Origin: DASYXW01 sp035934405
Lineage (GTDB): Bacteria; Acidobacteriota; Terriglobia; UBA7540
Reading direction: 5' to 3'
DNA: 64,000 nt
Assembly (NCBI GenBank): GCA_035934405.1
Contig: DASYXW010000053.1
Span: 1-64,000 of the forward strand
Position numbers and translations under genes: made by a program. The notes below the pieces were generated by a model. The model ran no database searches. It was not told the origin of the DNA and worked only from the letters and a program-made list of their open reading frames with translations. Positions within the stretch are counted from its first letter, which is position 1; each line of letters begins with the position of its first letter. Positions 34,425 through 41,576 of the stretch are shown piece after piece.

Positions 34425-34904
34425 TTACTTTTTGAAGAGATTCTCAAAGGCCTGGCGGGGGTCGTTCGACCGCGACGGCGGGGGCGCGGTCGATTGCGTC
34501 TCCGGCGAGGTCTGCCGTTCGACGGTCATCCGCGGCGCATAGAAACGGCACTGGTTGGCGGCGTCCTTTGGTGTGATGCGCTCCGGCACCGGCTGGGAGC
34601 ACTCGAAGCGGGCGGAGGTGTCGAAATGGACGCACTGCTTGCAACTGTGCAGCTCAAACCCGCAGCGCGGGCAGCGCCCGTTCGCGTCGAAGTCCGGGGC
34701 GAGGATGGCGCCGCAACTCGAGCAGCGCACCACGGAATGCGCGCCGGGCAGCCGGGGCGTGCGGGGGCCAAAGGTCTCGGGCCGCGGCCCGGACCGCTGG
34801 TCCGATCTCGAGTCAAGCCGGTCGGGCCGGCGTTCAGGCCGCCGATCGGGGCGATCACGGCTGGAATCCTGGTAGCCGCGCTGGCGATATTTTCGGTCGT
34901 CCAT
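34425..34904 (-). CDS. Zinc-ribbon protein with disordered Arg/Asp-rich N-terminus
   Basis: 159 residues; AAGGAGCAAC precedes the ATG. Residues 1-50 are a repetitive charged stretch (RDRPDRRPERRPDRLDSRSD). Cys pairs at VVRCSSCGAIL and GRCPRCGFELHSCKQCVHFD form a zinc ribbon plus a third Cys cluster, and -FECSQPVPERITPKDAANQC- adds two more cysteines. The C-terminus FENLFKK repeats a short conserved tail (DPRQAFENLFKK). I recall this as a conserved protein in Acidobacteriota without known function. Likely a single-gene transcript, with a GTGCCAGGT-type repeat upstream. Confidence 0.8.
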   Translation of the reverse strand: MDDRKYRQRGYQDSSRDRPDRRPERRPDRLDSRSDQRSGPRPETFGPRTPRLPGAHSVVRCSSCGAILAPDFDANGRCPRCGFELHSCKQCVHFDTSARFECSQPVPERITPKDAANQCRFYAPRMTVERQTSPETQSTAPPPSRSNDPRQAFENLFKK

Positions 34905-34914
34905 GTTGCTCCTT

Positions 34915-35070
34915 GCAGGTGCCAGGTTATCAGGTGCTAGGTGTCAGGCAGCCACGCGCCTTCTGCCAGACGAGTAAGTCGCGATGACTATTGACGTCCC
35001 CCCATTGCCCTCGTTCCCAGGAGCACCCTGGGGTCTGGAACCTCGCACCTGGCACCTAGCTTCTCAGCCA
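34915..35070. repeat. GTGCCAGGT-word repeat with inverted arms
   Basis: The left arm (34916-34957) reads CAGGTGCCAGGTTATCAGGT then GCTAGGTGTCAGG. The right arm (35032-35070) reads CTGGAACCTCGCACCTGGCA then CCTAGCTTCTCAG, its inverted version. Same words as 9404-9485, 25 kb away. The right arm runs into the 3' end of the oxidoreductase gene and encodes its last residues. Confidence 0.7.
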
Positions 35071-36141
35071 CCCGTTCACCGGCACTTCGCCGGGCTTGTT
35101 GGGTTTGTAGGGCCAGGCGATTCGTCTGCCGGTGCCCGCCGATTCGTAGGCTGCGTAAATAATCTCCAGCGTCGCGCGCCCGTCCTCCCCGGTCTCCATC
35201 GGGGCCTCGTCCTGCAAGATGCATCGGATGAAGTGGCGCATTTCGTGAGGGAAGCCGTAAAGGTGAGCTTCCTCGAAGACGGTGAACGTCCAACCGCGTG
35301 TCTCGCCGGCTTTCTCGACGGCATAGCCATACCCTCTGGCGCTGTAGGTCTCCATCGAACTGCCGTGGAGCAGGTCGCAGAGCACCACACCCTCGGTGCC
35401 GTAAAGTTCGATGCGGTCGTCCATGCCGCCCTGTTTTGCCCAGCTATTTTCGATGACGGCGATGCCGCCCCCTTCGAATTCGAGGATCACGACGCAGTTG
35501 TCGTCGCCCTCGGTGCGGCCGGTGTGATAGACGCGCTGGCAATGCGCCGCCACGCTCTTCACCTTCGGTTTGCCGTACATCCAGCGCGCCCACTCGATGC
35601 CGTGGCAGCCCATGTCCATTAGGGCGCCGCCGCCGGAGCGCTTCACATCGTAGAACCAGTCGGAATGCGGCCCGGAATGTTTCTCACTCTGCTTGACCAT
35701 GTAAAGCCTGCCGATGGCGCCCTCGTCCGCCAGCTTCCTGGCCCTGGCATACTTGGGCGAGAAGACGATGGTCTCGGCGTACATCAATTTCACCTTCGCT
35801 TTGGCGCACGCCTTGATCATGGCGTCGGCATCGGCAAGCGTGTGGGCGATGGGTTTCTCCAGGATAACGTGCTTTCTTGCTTTCGCGGCCGCGGTCACCA
35901 CTTCGCGGTGCAGGTCGTTGGGGATTCCCACCACCACCGCATCAATGTCCTTGCGGTCGAGGAGTCTCCGGTAATCGGTTACCGCCGCGGGAATCTTCCA
36001 CCGCCGCGCGAAATCCTCCACGTGTGCCCGGTCGGGCGAGCAAGCGGCCACGACGACGGCCTCCGGCACCTCCTCAAACGCCTCGGCGTGAATGTTCGAA
36101 GAAAAGCCCGACCCGATGATTCCCACACGAACGGGTTCCAT
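35056..36141 (-). CDS. Gfo/Idh/MocA family NAD(P)-dependent oxidoreductase
   Basis: 361 residues from ATG 36141 with AAGGGA eight bases upstream. Rossmann GIIGSGFSSNIHAEAF, then AACSPDRAHVEDFARRW, the EKPIAHTLADAD catalytic motif (Lys of EKP), and the C-terminal half with MDMGCHGIEWARWMYGKPKV and NSWAKQGGMDDRIELYGTEG. Such enzymes oxidise sugars, inositols or related alcohols. It follows the cytochrome c and subunit-3-like genes on the same strand (215 bases after the cytochrome), so these may form one sugar-oxidation unit, though the gap is wide. Substrate not determinable. Confidence 0.93.
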   Translation of the reverse strand: MEPVRVGIIGSGFSSNIHAEAFEEVPEAVVVAACSPDRAHVEDFARRWKIPAAVTDYRRLLDRKDIDAVVVGIPNDLHREVVTAAAKARKHVILEKPIAHTLADADAMIKACAKAKVKLMYAETIVFSPKYARARKLADEGAIGRLYMVKQSEKHSGPHSDWFYDVKRSGGGALMDMGCHGIEWARWMYGKPKVKSVAAHCQRVYHTGRTEGDDNCVVILEFEGGGIAVIENSWAKQGGMDDRIELYGTEGVVLCDLLHGSSMETYSARGYGYAVEKAGETRGWTFTVFEEAHLYGFPHEMRHFIRCILQDEAPMETGEDGRATLEIIYAAYESAGTGRRIAWPYKPNKPGEVPVNGWLRS

Positions 36142-36355
36142 GAATGTTCCCTTCGCAAACTCCATCTTGCGAGGCAGGCTTTGCGGATCGACGCAGGAAC
36201 GGCGAAACGGTTGGAAACAGGCCACACGTCCGCTATTCGCACCGAAGGCGCTGGTCCCGGGGGCGGACCCTGCCCCGGTGAGAGGCGCCGTGTACGAAGA
36301 GCCGCTCTGTTGTCATAGTTTCCTGCGGGCAGCGATGCCGGCAGGCCGGGGCGCT

Positions 36356-36718
36356 CTACTTCTTCTTTCCACTGTCCAGCGAGCGGATGAACTTCACCAG
36401 CGCCTGGACTTCATCGTCCGAAAGGGCTGCGCCGCCGCCGTTGGCCTTCATCATCGTGTTCGGCTTGCCACTCATGATGACGTCGGCGATCTGCTTGTCG
36501 GTTACACTCGCCTGCCACTTCGGATCGGTAAAATCCGGTGTGTGGATGGCGGCGAAGCCTTTGCCGTCCTGTCCGTGGCACATGATGCACTTGTGGTCCT
36601 TGAAAATGCTGCCGCCGTCCGGCGTAGCCGGCTTGGCAGCCGCCAGAGACATGGCTGCCGCGAGCAGGCAGGCTCCGGTCAGCACCAGGAGGGGCAAACT
36701 TCGTCGGAATAATCTCAT
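36356..36718 (-). CDS. Periplasmic class I cytochrome c
   Basis: 120 residues. Signal peptide LLVLTGACLLAAAMSLAAAK; one haem site KCIMCHGQDGKG (about 44-55) and a distal Met in NTMMKANGGGAALSDDEVQA with LVKFIRSLDSGKKK at the end. It is 75 bases downstream of the subunit-3-like gene, and both are probably one transcript. It could accept electrons from a periplasmic sugar or alcohol dehydrogenase. Confidence 0.93.
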   Translation of the reverse strand: MRLFRRSLPLLVLTGACLLAAAMSLAAAKPATPDGGSIFKDHKCIMCHGQDGKGFAAIHTPDFTDPKWQASVTDKQIADVIMSGKPNTMMKANGGGAALSDDEVQALVKFIRSLDSGKKK

Positions 36719-36793
36719 GCCGTTCTCATCCTTTCAGGGTAGGCCGCAGGGCGGCCCAGGGTTAGAGCGGTCGGTCTTCAGGCGCTCAGGCGT

Positions 36794-37432
36794 TTAAGAT
36801 TGATGCTCAGGGTGCTTGCACGCGCCGGGAAACTCGGAGTGGTAATCGTCTCCGGCGTACTGCAGCTCCTGATCCAAACCCGGCTGCGAAGAATAATAGC
36901 CGAAAATCGTGAAGTCCTTCAACTCCTCAAAGAATCGCACGCCGGGCTCATCCTCGGGATTCTTGTTGTTCCGATCGGCGAGCGGCGTGAGCAGGGCCTT
37001 CTGTTGTTCGGGAGTGAGCTGCACAAACGGCTTCGCGTGCAGCGTCATGCTGCGCCCGTCGATCCAGGCCAAACCCTCGATGGTACTTTTTTGCTTGTCG
37101 GCCTCTTCTTCGTTCAGCCACAGGTCGATGAAGCGATTAACCAGCGCCGCCTTGGCCCCTGGTGTGTCGGTCTGTGGAATGATAAGTTCCGTCAGCGCAA
37201 TCACCGTCTCGTTCTGATGCTCGTCGAAGAACAGGGGTTTCCAGTGCAGATCATTAATCGGCGCTGCCGGTTCGACCCCATGCATGGGGGAGTTGTGCAG
37301 CATCCCCGGCTGGCCGGACTGGGTTGCCGCCTGGCCCAGAATCGGGAGCGTGGTCATGGCGCCGGCACCCAGCGCGATTTTTTTTAGTGCTCCGCGCCGG
37401 CTCGGGTCGGGATCTCTTGTTGGCGAGAACAT
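36794..37432 (-). CDS. Gluconate 2-dehydrogenase subunit 3 family protein (Tat signal)
   Basis: 212 residues from ATG 37432; an in-frame ATG at 37468 would add twelve residues rich in Cys. Twin-arginine-like PSRRGALKKIALGAGAMTTL starts the signal. The family body is FFDEHQNETVIALTELIIPQ, TDTPGAKAALVNRFIDLWL and FFEELKDFTIFGYYSSQPGL. Subunit 3 normally escorts a large GMC flavoprotein subunit through the Tat system and sits beside its gene. No GMC gene lies in this window; only a cytochrome c and a Gfo/Idh gene follow. It may serve a distant GMC protein or a different partner. Confidence 0.9.
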   Translation of the reverse strand: MFSPTRDPDPSRRGALKKIALGAGAMTTLPILGQAATQSGQPGMLHNSPMHGVEPAAPINDLHWKPLFFDEHQNETVIALTELIIPQTDTPGAKAALVNRFIDLWLNEEEADKQKSTIEGLAWIDGRSMTLHAKPFVQLTPEQQKALLTPLADRNNKNPEDEPGVRFFEELKDFTIFGYYSSQPGLDQELQYAGDDYHSEFPGACKHPEHQS

Positions 37433-37601
37433 GCGATTCGTCGGCTTCCCGGCGCAGCAAGATTCCATGGTAGCGAGAGGTCAAGCAAAAATCAAGAAAG
37501 AATCGGCAGTCAAGTTTGAGAGCCGCCCGCCGCCTCTGTTACCATGTTCCAGTGCGCTCTGAGGCCACAATAGCGGAAGGACTGAGCGACTGGGCGACAG
37601 C

Positions 37602-38942
37602 TTGACGGAACGACCGCGTCTCCTGATTCTGTGCACGACGACCGGCTACCAGACACGCGCCTTCGTGGACGCGGCGCGCAGGCTGGGGCTTGCCGTGACG
37701 TTCGGCAGCGACCGGTGCCACGTGCTCGACGACCCCTGGCGCGACGGTGCCTTACCGCTCCGCTTTCAAGACCCCGAAGCCTCGGCGCGACAGATCGTGG
37801 ACTACGCGCGTTCGCGCCGCTGCGACGCCATCGTCTCGCTGGGCGACCGTCCGACGCCCACTGCCGCCCGCGCCTGCCGCGCGCTTGGCCTCCCCGGCCA
37901 TCCGTCCGAAGCCGCGGACGCCTGCCGTGACAAATACCAGTCGCGCCGGCGACTGCACGCCGCCGGCCTGAACGTGCCCGCTTTCGAGCGTTTCCCGCTC
38001 GATGCCGACCCGCGCATTGCAGCGGCGGCCGTGCGGTTTCCATGTGTCCTCAAACCTCTGGCGCTTTCTGCCAGCCGTGGTGTGATTCGCGCCAACAGCG
38101 CCGAAGAATTCGTCGCGGCTTTCGAACGCATCGGCGCGCTCCTCCGCAGCCCTGACGTCCAGGTGATGCGCGAGGCCACGAGCCAGTTCATCCAAGTGGA
38201 GGACTACATCGAGGGCGCGGAAATTGCGGTTGAAGCGCTGGTGGAGCGCGGTCACCTGCATGTGCTCGCGATCTTCGATAAACCCGACGCGCTGGCAGGA
38301 CCGTTTTTTGAGGAGACACTCTACGTCACCCCGTCGCGGCTCGCGCCGGCGGTTCAGGCAGAGGTCGCGACGGCGCTCGAGCGCGCGGTTCGAGCCTTGG
38401 GACTCGTCCACGGTCCGGTTCACGCCGAGTTCCGGCTGAACGGTCGCGATGTTTGGGCGCTTGAGGTCGCAGCGCGCTCCATCGGCGGCCTCTGCTCGCG
38501 CGCCCTGCGCTTTCGAGCGCCTTCACTCAGCGACGAACTGTCGCTCGAAGAGCTCATCATCCGCCTGGCGCTGGGCGAAACGATCGAGAGCGTCCGGCGT
38601 GAGACCGCTGCATCAGGGGTGATGATGGTCCCGATTCCGCAGGCCGGGATCTTCCAGGGCGTGCAGGGGTTGGAGCGGGCGCTCGAAACGCCAGGCGTCG
38701 AGGATATCCGCATTACGGCACGCCCCACCCAGAGACTCGTTCCCTTGCCGGAAGGATCGAGCTACCTGGGATTCATCTTCGCCCGCCGGGGGTCCCCGGA
38801 AGGCGTCGAGCGAGCGCTGCGTTCGGCGCACGGCAAATTGGGGTTCACGATTTCGCCGCACTTGCGGGTGATTGTCGGGGCGCGGGGCTCAGGGGCCAGG
38901 GACCACAGGAGTGAGGAAATGGCGGAGAGGGAAAATGGGTAA
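37602..38942 (+). CDS. ATP-grasp domain protein (ligase-like)
   Basis: 446 residues from TTG 37602, the only start available after an in-frame stop at 37560. The N-terminal Rossmann-like part has LILCTTTGYQTRAFVDAARR and VSLGDRPTPTAARACRALGL; the ATP-grasp fold has FPCVLKPLALSASRGVIRAN (phosphate-binding Lys), EDYIEGAEIAVEALVERGHL and HAEFRLNGRDVWALEVAARS-IGG (metal-binding E). The C-terminal 60 residues resemble the biotin-carboxylase-like tail of the carnosine-synthase/BacD group, which join amino acids or small acids with ATP. Substrate unknown. The last ~20 residues (ARGSGARDHRSEEMAEREN) come from a simple repeat, see 38889-38980. Confidence 0.88.
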   Translation: MTERPRLLILCTTTGYQTRAFVDAARRLGLAVTFGSDRCHVLDDPWRDGALPLRFQDPEASARQIVDYARSRRCDAIVSLGDRPTPTAARACRALGLPGHPSEAADACRDKYQSRRRLHAAGLNVPAFERFPLDADPRIAAAAVRFPCVLKPLALSASRGVIRANSAEEFVAAFERIGALLRSPDVQVMREATSQFIQVEDYIEGAEIAVEALVERGHLHVLAIFDKPDALAGPFFEETLYVTPSRLAPAVQAEVATALERAVRALGLVHGPVHAEFRLNGRDVWALEVAARSIGGLCSRALRFRAPSLSDELSLEELIIRLALGETIESVRRETAASGVMMVPIPQAGIFQGVQGLERALETPGVEDIRITARPTQRLVPLPEGSSYLGFIFARRGSPEGVERALRSAHGKLGFTISPHLRVIVGARGSGARDHRSEEMAERENG

Positions 38943-38980
38943 ACGCATCAAGCTGGCCCCCAAAATCCCTGGGCCCTGAC
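38889..38980. repeat. 14-base near-perfect inverted repeat spanning the end of the ATP-grasp gene
   Basis: TCAGGGGCCAGGGA (38889-38902) is inside the coding region; TCCCTGGGCCCTGA (38967-38980) lies past the stop. They match as an inverted repeat except at one base. No T-run follows, and the convergent yggX gene ends at 38989. Confidence 0.65.
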
Positions 38981-38988
38981 CGCTGTTC

Positions 38989-39270
38989 TTATGCTTTCTT
39001 CTGTGGTGGGACGTACCCCGGCGGAAGGGCGGCGCCTTTACCGAAAAAGAAATTCTCCATCTGCTGCTCGATAATCTCCTGCGCTTCTTTCGTCGCCGGA
39101 TTCAGGCGGTACTCGTTGATGACCATTTTCAAGTGCTCGGCCCAAAGGTCCCAAGCCTGCTCCGAGACGCTGTCGTAGATGCGCTGGCCAAGGTCGCCTG
39201 ACCACGGCGGCTCCTCAAGACCCGGAAGCTCTTTCCCGAATTTCACACACTTCACCATGCGCTGCGCCAT
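38989..39270 (-). CDS. yggX: Fe(II)-trafficking / oxidative damage protection protein
   Basis: 93 residues from ATG 39270 (MAQRMVKCVKFGKELPGLEE); an in-frame start at 39282 would add four residues. The family is 75-90 residues long with a conserved Cys in VKCVKFGKELPGL, the PPWSGDLGQRIYDSVSEQAW core and HLKMVINEYRLNPATKEAQE. It protects iron-sulphur clusters from oxidants. The C-terminal QQMENFFFGKGAALPPGYVP is slightly longer than in E. coli YggX. Its start lies 105 bases from the divergent ruvX. Confidence 0.95.
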   Translation of the reverse strand: MAQRMVKCVKFGKELPGLEEPPWSGDLGQRIYDSVSEQAWDLWAEHLKMVINEYRLNPATKEAQEIIEQQMENFFFGKGAALPPGYVPPQKKA

Positions 39271-39375
39271 GAGCATCCCCATTCCGGCCCGCGCGTCCGG
39301 CGGGCGAATGCATTATACCCGCAAAGGGCCGCGTCCGAGTAGAAAAGCCGCGACGCTTCCGGGTAAAGTAGAGGA

Positions 39376-39852
39376 GTGACCCGGCGAATCCTGGCCATCG
39401 ATTTCGGAGTTCGGCGTTGCGGCCTGGCGATCTCGGACGCGCTCGGCGCGACTGCTCAGGGCCTCGGGACGCTCGAGCGGACGCGCATCGCGGATGACTT
39501 TGCCCACATCGGCAAGCTGGTGGACCAGTACGCTCCCCGGCTGGTGCTCATCGGCAACCCCATTAGCAATTCCGGCGGCGAAACCGCCATGTCGCGCCGG
39601 GTGGCGGAGTTCGCGGCCAAACTCCGTTCGCGGCTCGGCTGTCGGGTGGAGTTGTGGGACGAGCGCGGCACCAGCGTCGAGGCGAACCGGGTGCTTCGCG
39701 AGTCGGGCATCGGCATCGGAAAGCGCCGCCAGGCGGCGGACCGCGTGGCTGCCGTTTTGCTGCTCCAAAGCTATCTCGACTACGACGCGAATGAGCGGGC
39801 GCGAAACCAGGCCACCGAAGCGGAGAGCGCGGACTCCGGAGCCGCCGAATGA
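39376..39852 (+). CDS. ruvX: RuvX/YqgF putative Holliday junction resolvase
   Basis: 158 residues starting at GTG 39376 with GAGGA directly adjacent. RNase H-like fold: RILAIDFGVRRCGLAISDAL (catalytic Asp), VLIGNPISNSGGETAMSRRV, VELWDERGTSVEANRVL and AADRVAAVLLLQSYLD. In E. coli the same protein takes part in 16S rRNA 5' processing. Its stop overlaps the mltG start (ATGA), so the two are translationally coupled. Confidence 0.95.
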   Translation: MTRRILAIDFGVRRCGLAISDALGATAQGLGTLERTRIADDFAHIGKLVDQYAPRLVLIGNPISNSGGETAMSRRVAEFAAKLRSRLGCRVELWDERGTSVEANRVLRESGIGIGKRRQAADRVAAVLLLQSYLDYDANERARNQATEAESADSGAAE

Positions 39853-41015
39853 AGAAGTGGGTTCTGCTCTTCTTGGTGACGCTGGCCATCGCAGCCTGCG
39901 GCTGGGTTTATTTCGACGCGCACCGGCCTTATCGCGCTTTCTCCGGCAACCTGATCCTCACCATCGAGCCGGGCAAGAGCGCGCCTGAAATCGCGCAGTC
40001 TCTCGTCGAACGCGGCGTGCTCCGGCACTCGCTGCCCTTCCTGGTTCTGCATGCGCTCGGGCGGAGGCGGCATCGCACCCTTAAGGCGGGAGAGTATCTG
40101 TTTGACGGGCCGGCCAGCCCGCTCGACGTGTACGAGAAGATCGCGCAAGGGAGGATTTACTACCACCTCGTCGTCATTCCCGAAGGCTCGGACCGCTTCG
40201 ACATCGCGCGCATCCTGCAGCAGAAACTCGGCATGGACCCTGAGCAGTTTCTGCAAGTGACCCGTCAGACGGCACCGATCCGCGATCTTGACCCTTCTGC
40301 GCCCACGCTCGAAGGTTATCTGTTTCCGGACTCCTATCGTTTTGCGCACGGCGCGACTGCGGCCGTCGTCGTCGAGACCATGGTGGGACAGTTCCGCAAG
40401 GTGCTGGGCGCCGACTTTGCCCAGGACTTCGGGCCGGGCTTTCCGTCGCTGCACGACGTCCTGACCTTGGCGTCTCTCATCGAGAAAGAAACACCCGATC
40501 CAGCCGAGCGGTCGCTCATTGCCGGGGTCTTCGAGCGGCGCCTCGCCGCGGGCATGACGCTCGACTGCGATCCGACTGTAGCCTACGCTGCCAGGCTCGA
40601 CTCGGGCCTGCCGGGTCCGGCGTTCGCGCCCATCACCGAAAGCCAGCTCCAGTCTCCTTCGCCTTACAACACCTACCGGCAGCCGGGCCTTCCGCCCGGG
40701 CCCATCTGCTCGCCGGGTGAGGTTTCCCTCCGCGCTGCGCTCCACCCCGCAGCGGGCAAGGCGCTCTATTTCGTAAGCAACAACCACGGCGGCCACGTTT
40801 TCGCCTCGACGCTCGCCGAGCACGAGCGCAACGTGGCGCGATACCGCCGCGAGATCGCCTCCTCCCAGCCCATCATTGCGAACGGGGCGTCGACCGACAG
40901 CAAGCCCGAGCCTGCTGTCGCTAAAAAGACACCCCGGCACAGGGAAAGGCGCAAGCGAGTGAGGCGCAGGAGCCGGCGTGCCAGACACAAAGAGCCAAAA
41001 GGCGCTCATTCTTGA
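39849..41015 (+). CDS. mltG: Endolytic murein transglycosylase
   Basis: 388 residues. N-terminal membrane helix VLLFLVTLAIAACGWVYFDA, then a LysM-like domain (LILTIEPGKSAPEIAQSLVE), then the YceG fold with LASLIEKETPDPAERSLIAG (catalytic Glu), RRLAAGMTLDCDPTVAYA, SPYNTYRQPGLPPGPICSPG and YFVSNNHGGHVFASTLAEHE. It cuts nascent peptidoglycan strands. The C-terminal ~35 residues are basic (RHRERRKRVRRRSRRARHKE) and overlap the next gene by 38 bases, which is unusual for MltG. Confidence 0.95.
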   Translation: MKKWVLLFLVTLAIAACGWVYFDAHRPYRAFSGNLILTIEPGKSAPEIAQSLVERGVLRHSLPFLVLHALGRRRHRTLKAGEYLFDGPASPLDVYEKIAQGRIYYHLVVIPEGSDRFDIARILQQKLGMDPEQFLQVTRQTAPIRDLDPSAPTLEGYLFPDSYRFAHGATAAVVVETMVGQFRKVLGADFAQDFGPGFPSLHDVLTLASLIEKETPDPAERSLIAGVFERRLAAGMTLDCDPTVAYAARLDSGLPGPAFAPITESQLQSPSPYNTYRQPGLPPGPICSPGEVSLRAALHPAAGKALYFVSNNHGGHVFASTLAEHERNVARYRREIASSQPIIANGASTDSKPEPAVAKKTPRHRERRKRVRRRSRRARHKEPKGAHS

Positions 41016-41541
41016 GTACTGCGAGAGCCACGCTCTGAAGCAGGCCGGCCAGCGCGAGATCAGGCTGATTCAGGCCGAGCTTCGCCGCGCGCTGGGAGCG
41101 GACCACAGGGTGTCCGCCTCATACGTCGCCAACGTCCTCCGCCATACCGGTCTGGTGGTCGGGTACGAAGACCGCTACGTTTCGCCTGTGCTGCCGGAGC
41201 CCTACGCTGCGCGTCTCGAAGGCGCGCTCGAGTTCCGCGACCTCGAGAGCGCCGAGGCGTCGCTCCGAAAGCTCGACGCTCTTCATCAGGAATACCGGGC
41301 TGCCCCAGATCCGGTCGGAGTCCGGCTCGTCCGGGCACTCGTCCTGAAAGGCAAGCAGCGCGCCGAGAGCCTGGCGCGGAATCCGCGAGTGAAAGCGGAA
41401 AAGCGGCGCGAAAAGCAAGAGCTCGCGGGCTGGTTCCGGGTGTGGCTGGAGTCGCCGGACCTGTTCTTTGACTGGCTCGGCCTGCGCCGGCAGTCCGAGG
41501 AGTTCCGGCAATGGTTCGAATCCTCCCCGCCCCAGCCTTGA
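40978..41541 (+). CDS. Conserved-looking protein of unknown function, 187 residues
   Basis: Start GTG 40978 inside the basic tail of mltG (38-base overlap, different frame). An alternative would be a later start, but MPDTKSQKALILEYCESHAL reads as a protein N-terminus. It is soluble and helical: EIRLIQAELRRALGADHRVS, ASYVANVLRHTGLVVGYEDR (possibly a helix-turn-helix), then LEFRDLESAEASLRKLDALH and EKRREKQELAGWFRVWLESP. No domain recognised. It is the third gene of ruvX-mltG-, so linked to cell-wall or DNA housekeeping by position only. Confidence 0.75.
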   Translation: MPDTKSQKALILEYCESHALKQAGQREIRLIQAELRRALGADHRVSASYVANVLRHTGLVVGYEDRYVSPVLPEPYAARLEGALEFRDLESAEASLRKLDALHQEYRAAPDPVGVRLVRALVLKGKQRAESLARNPRVKAEKRREKQELAGWFRVWLESPDLFFDWLGLRRQSEEFRQWFESSPPQP

Positions 41542-41576
41542 CCTTCCATACTAAGTTGGAGAAAGCTCCATGTAGG

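Noticed and set aside
41508..41537. GGTTCGAATCC followed by CCCCGCCCCA, like a tRNA T-loop and 3' end
   Set aside because: No T-stem pairing and no cloverleaf upstream; it is the coding 3' end of the 187-residue gene.
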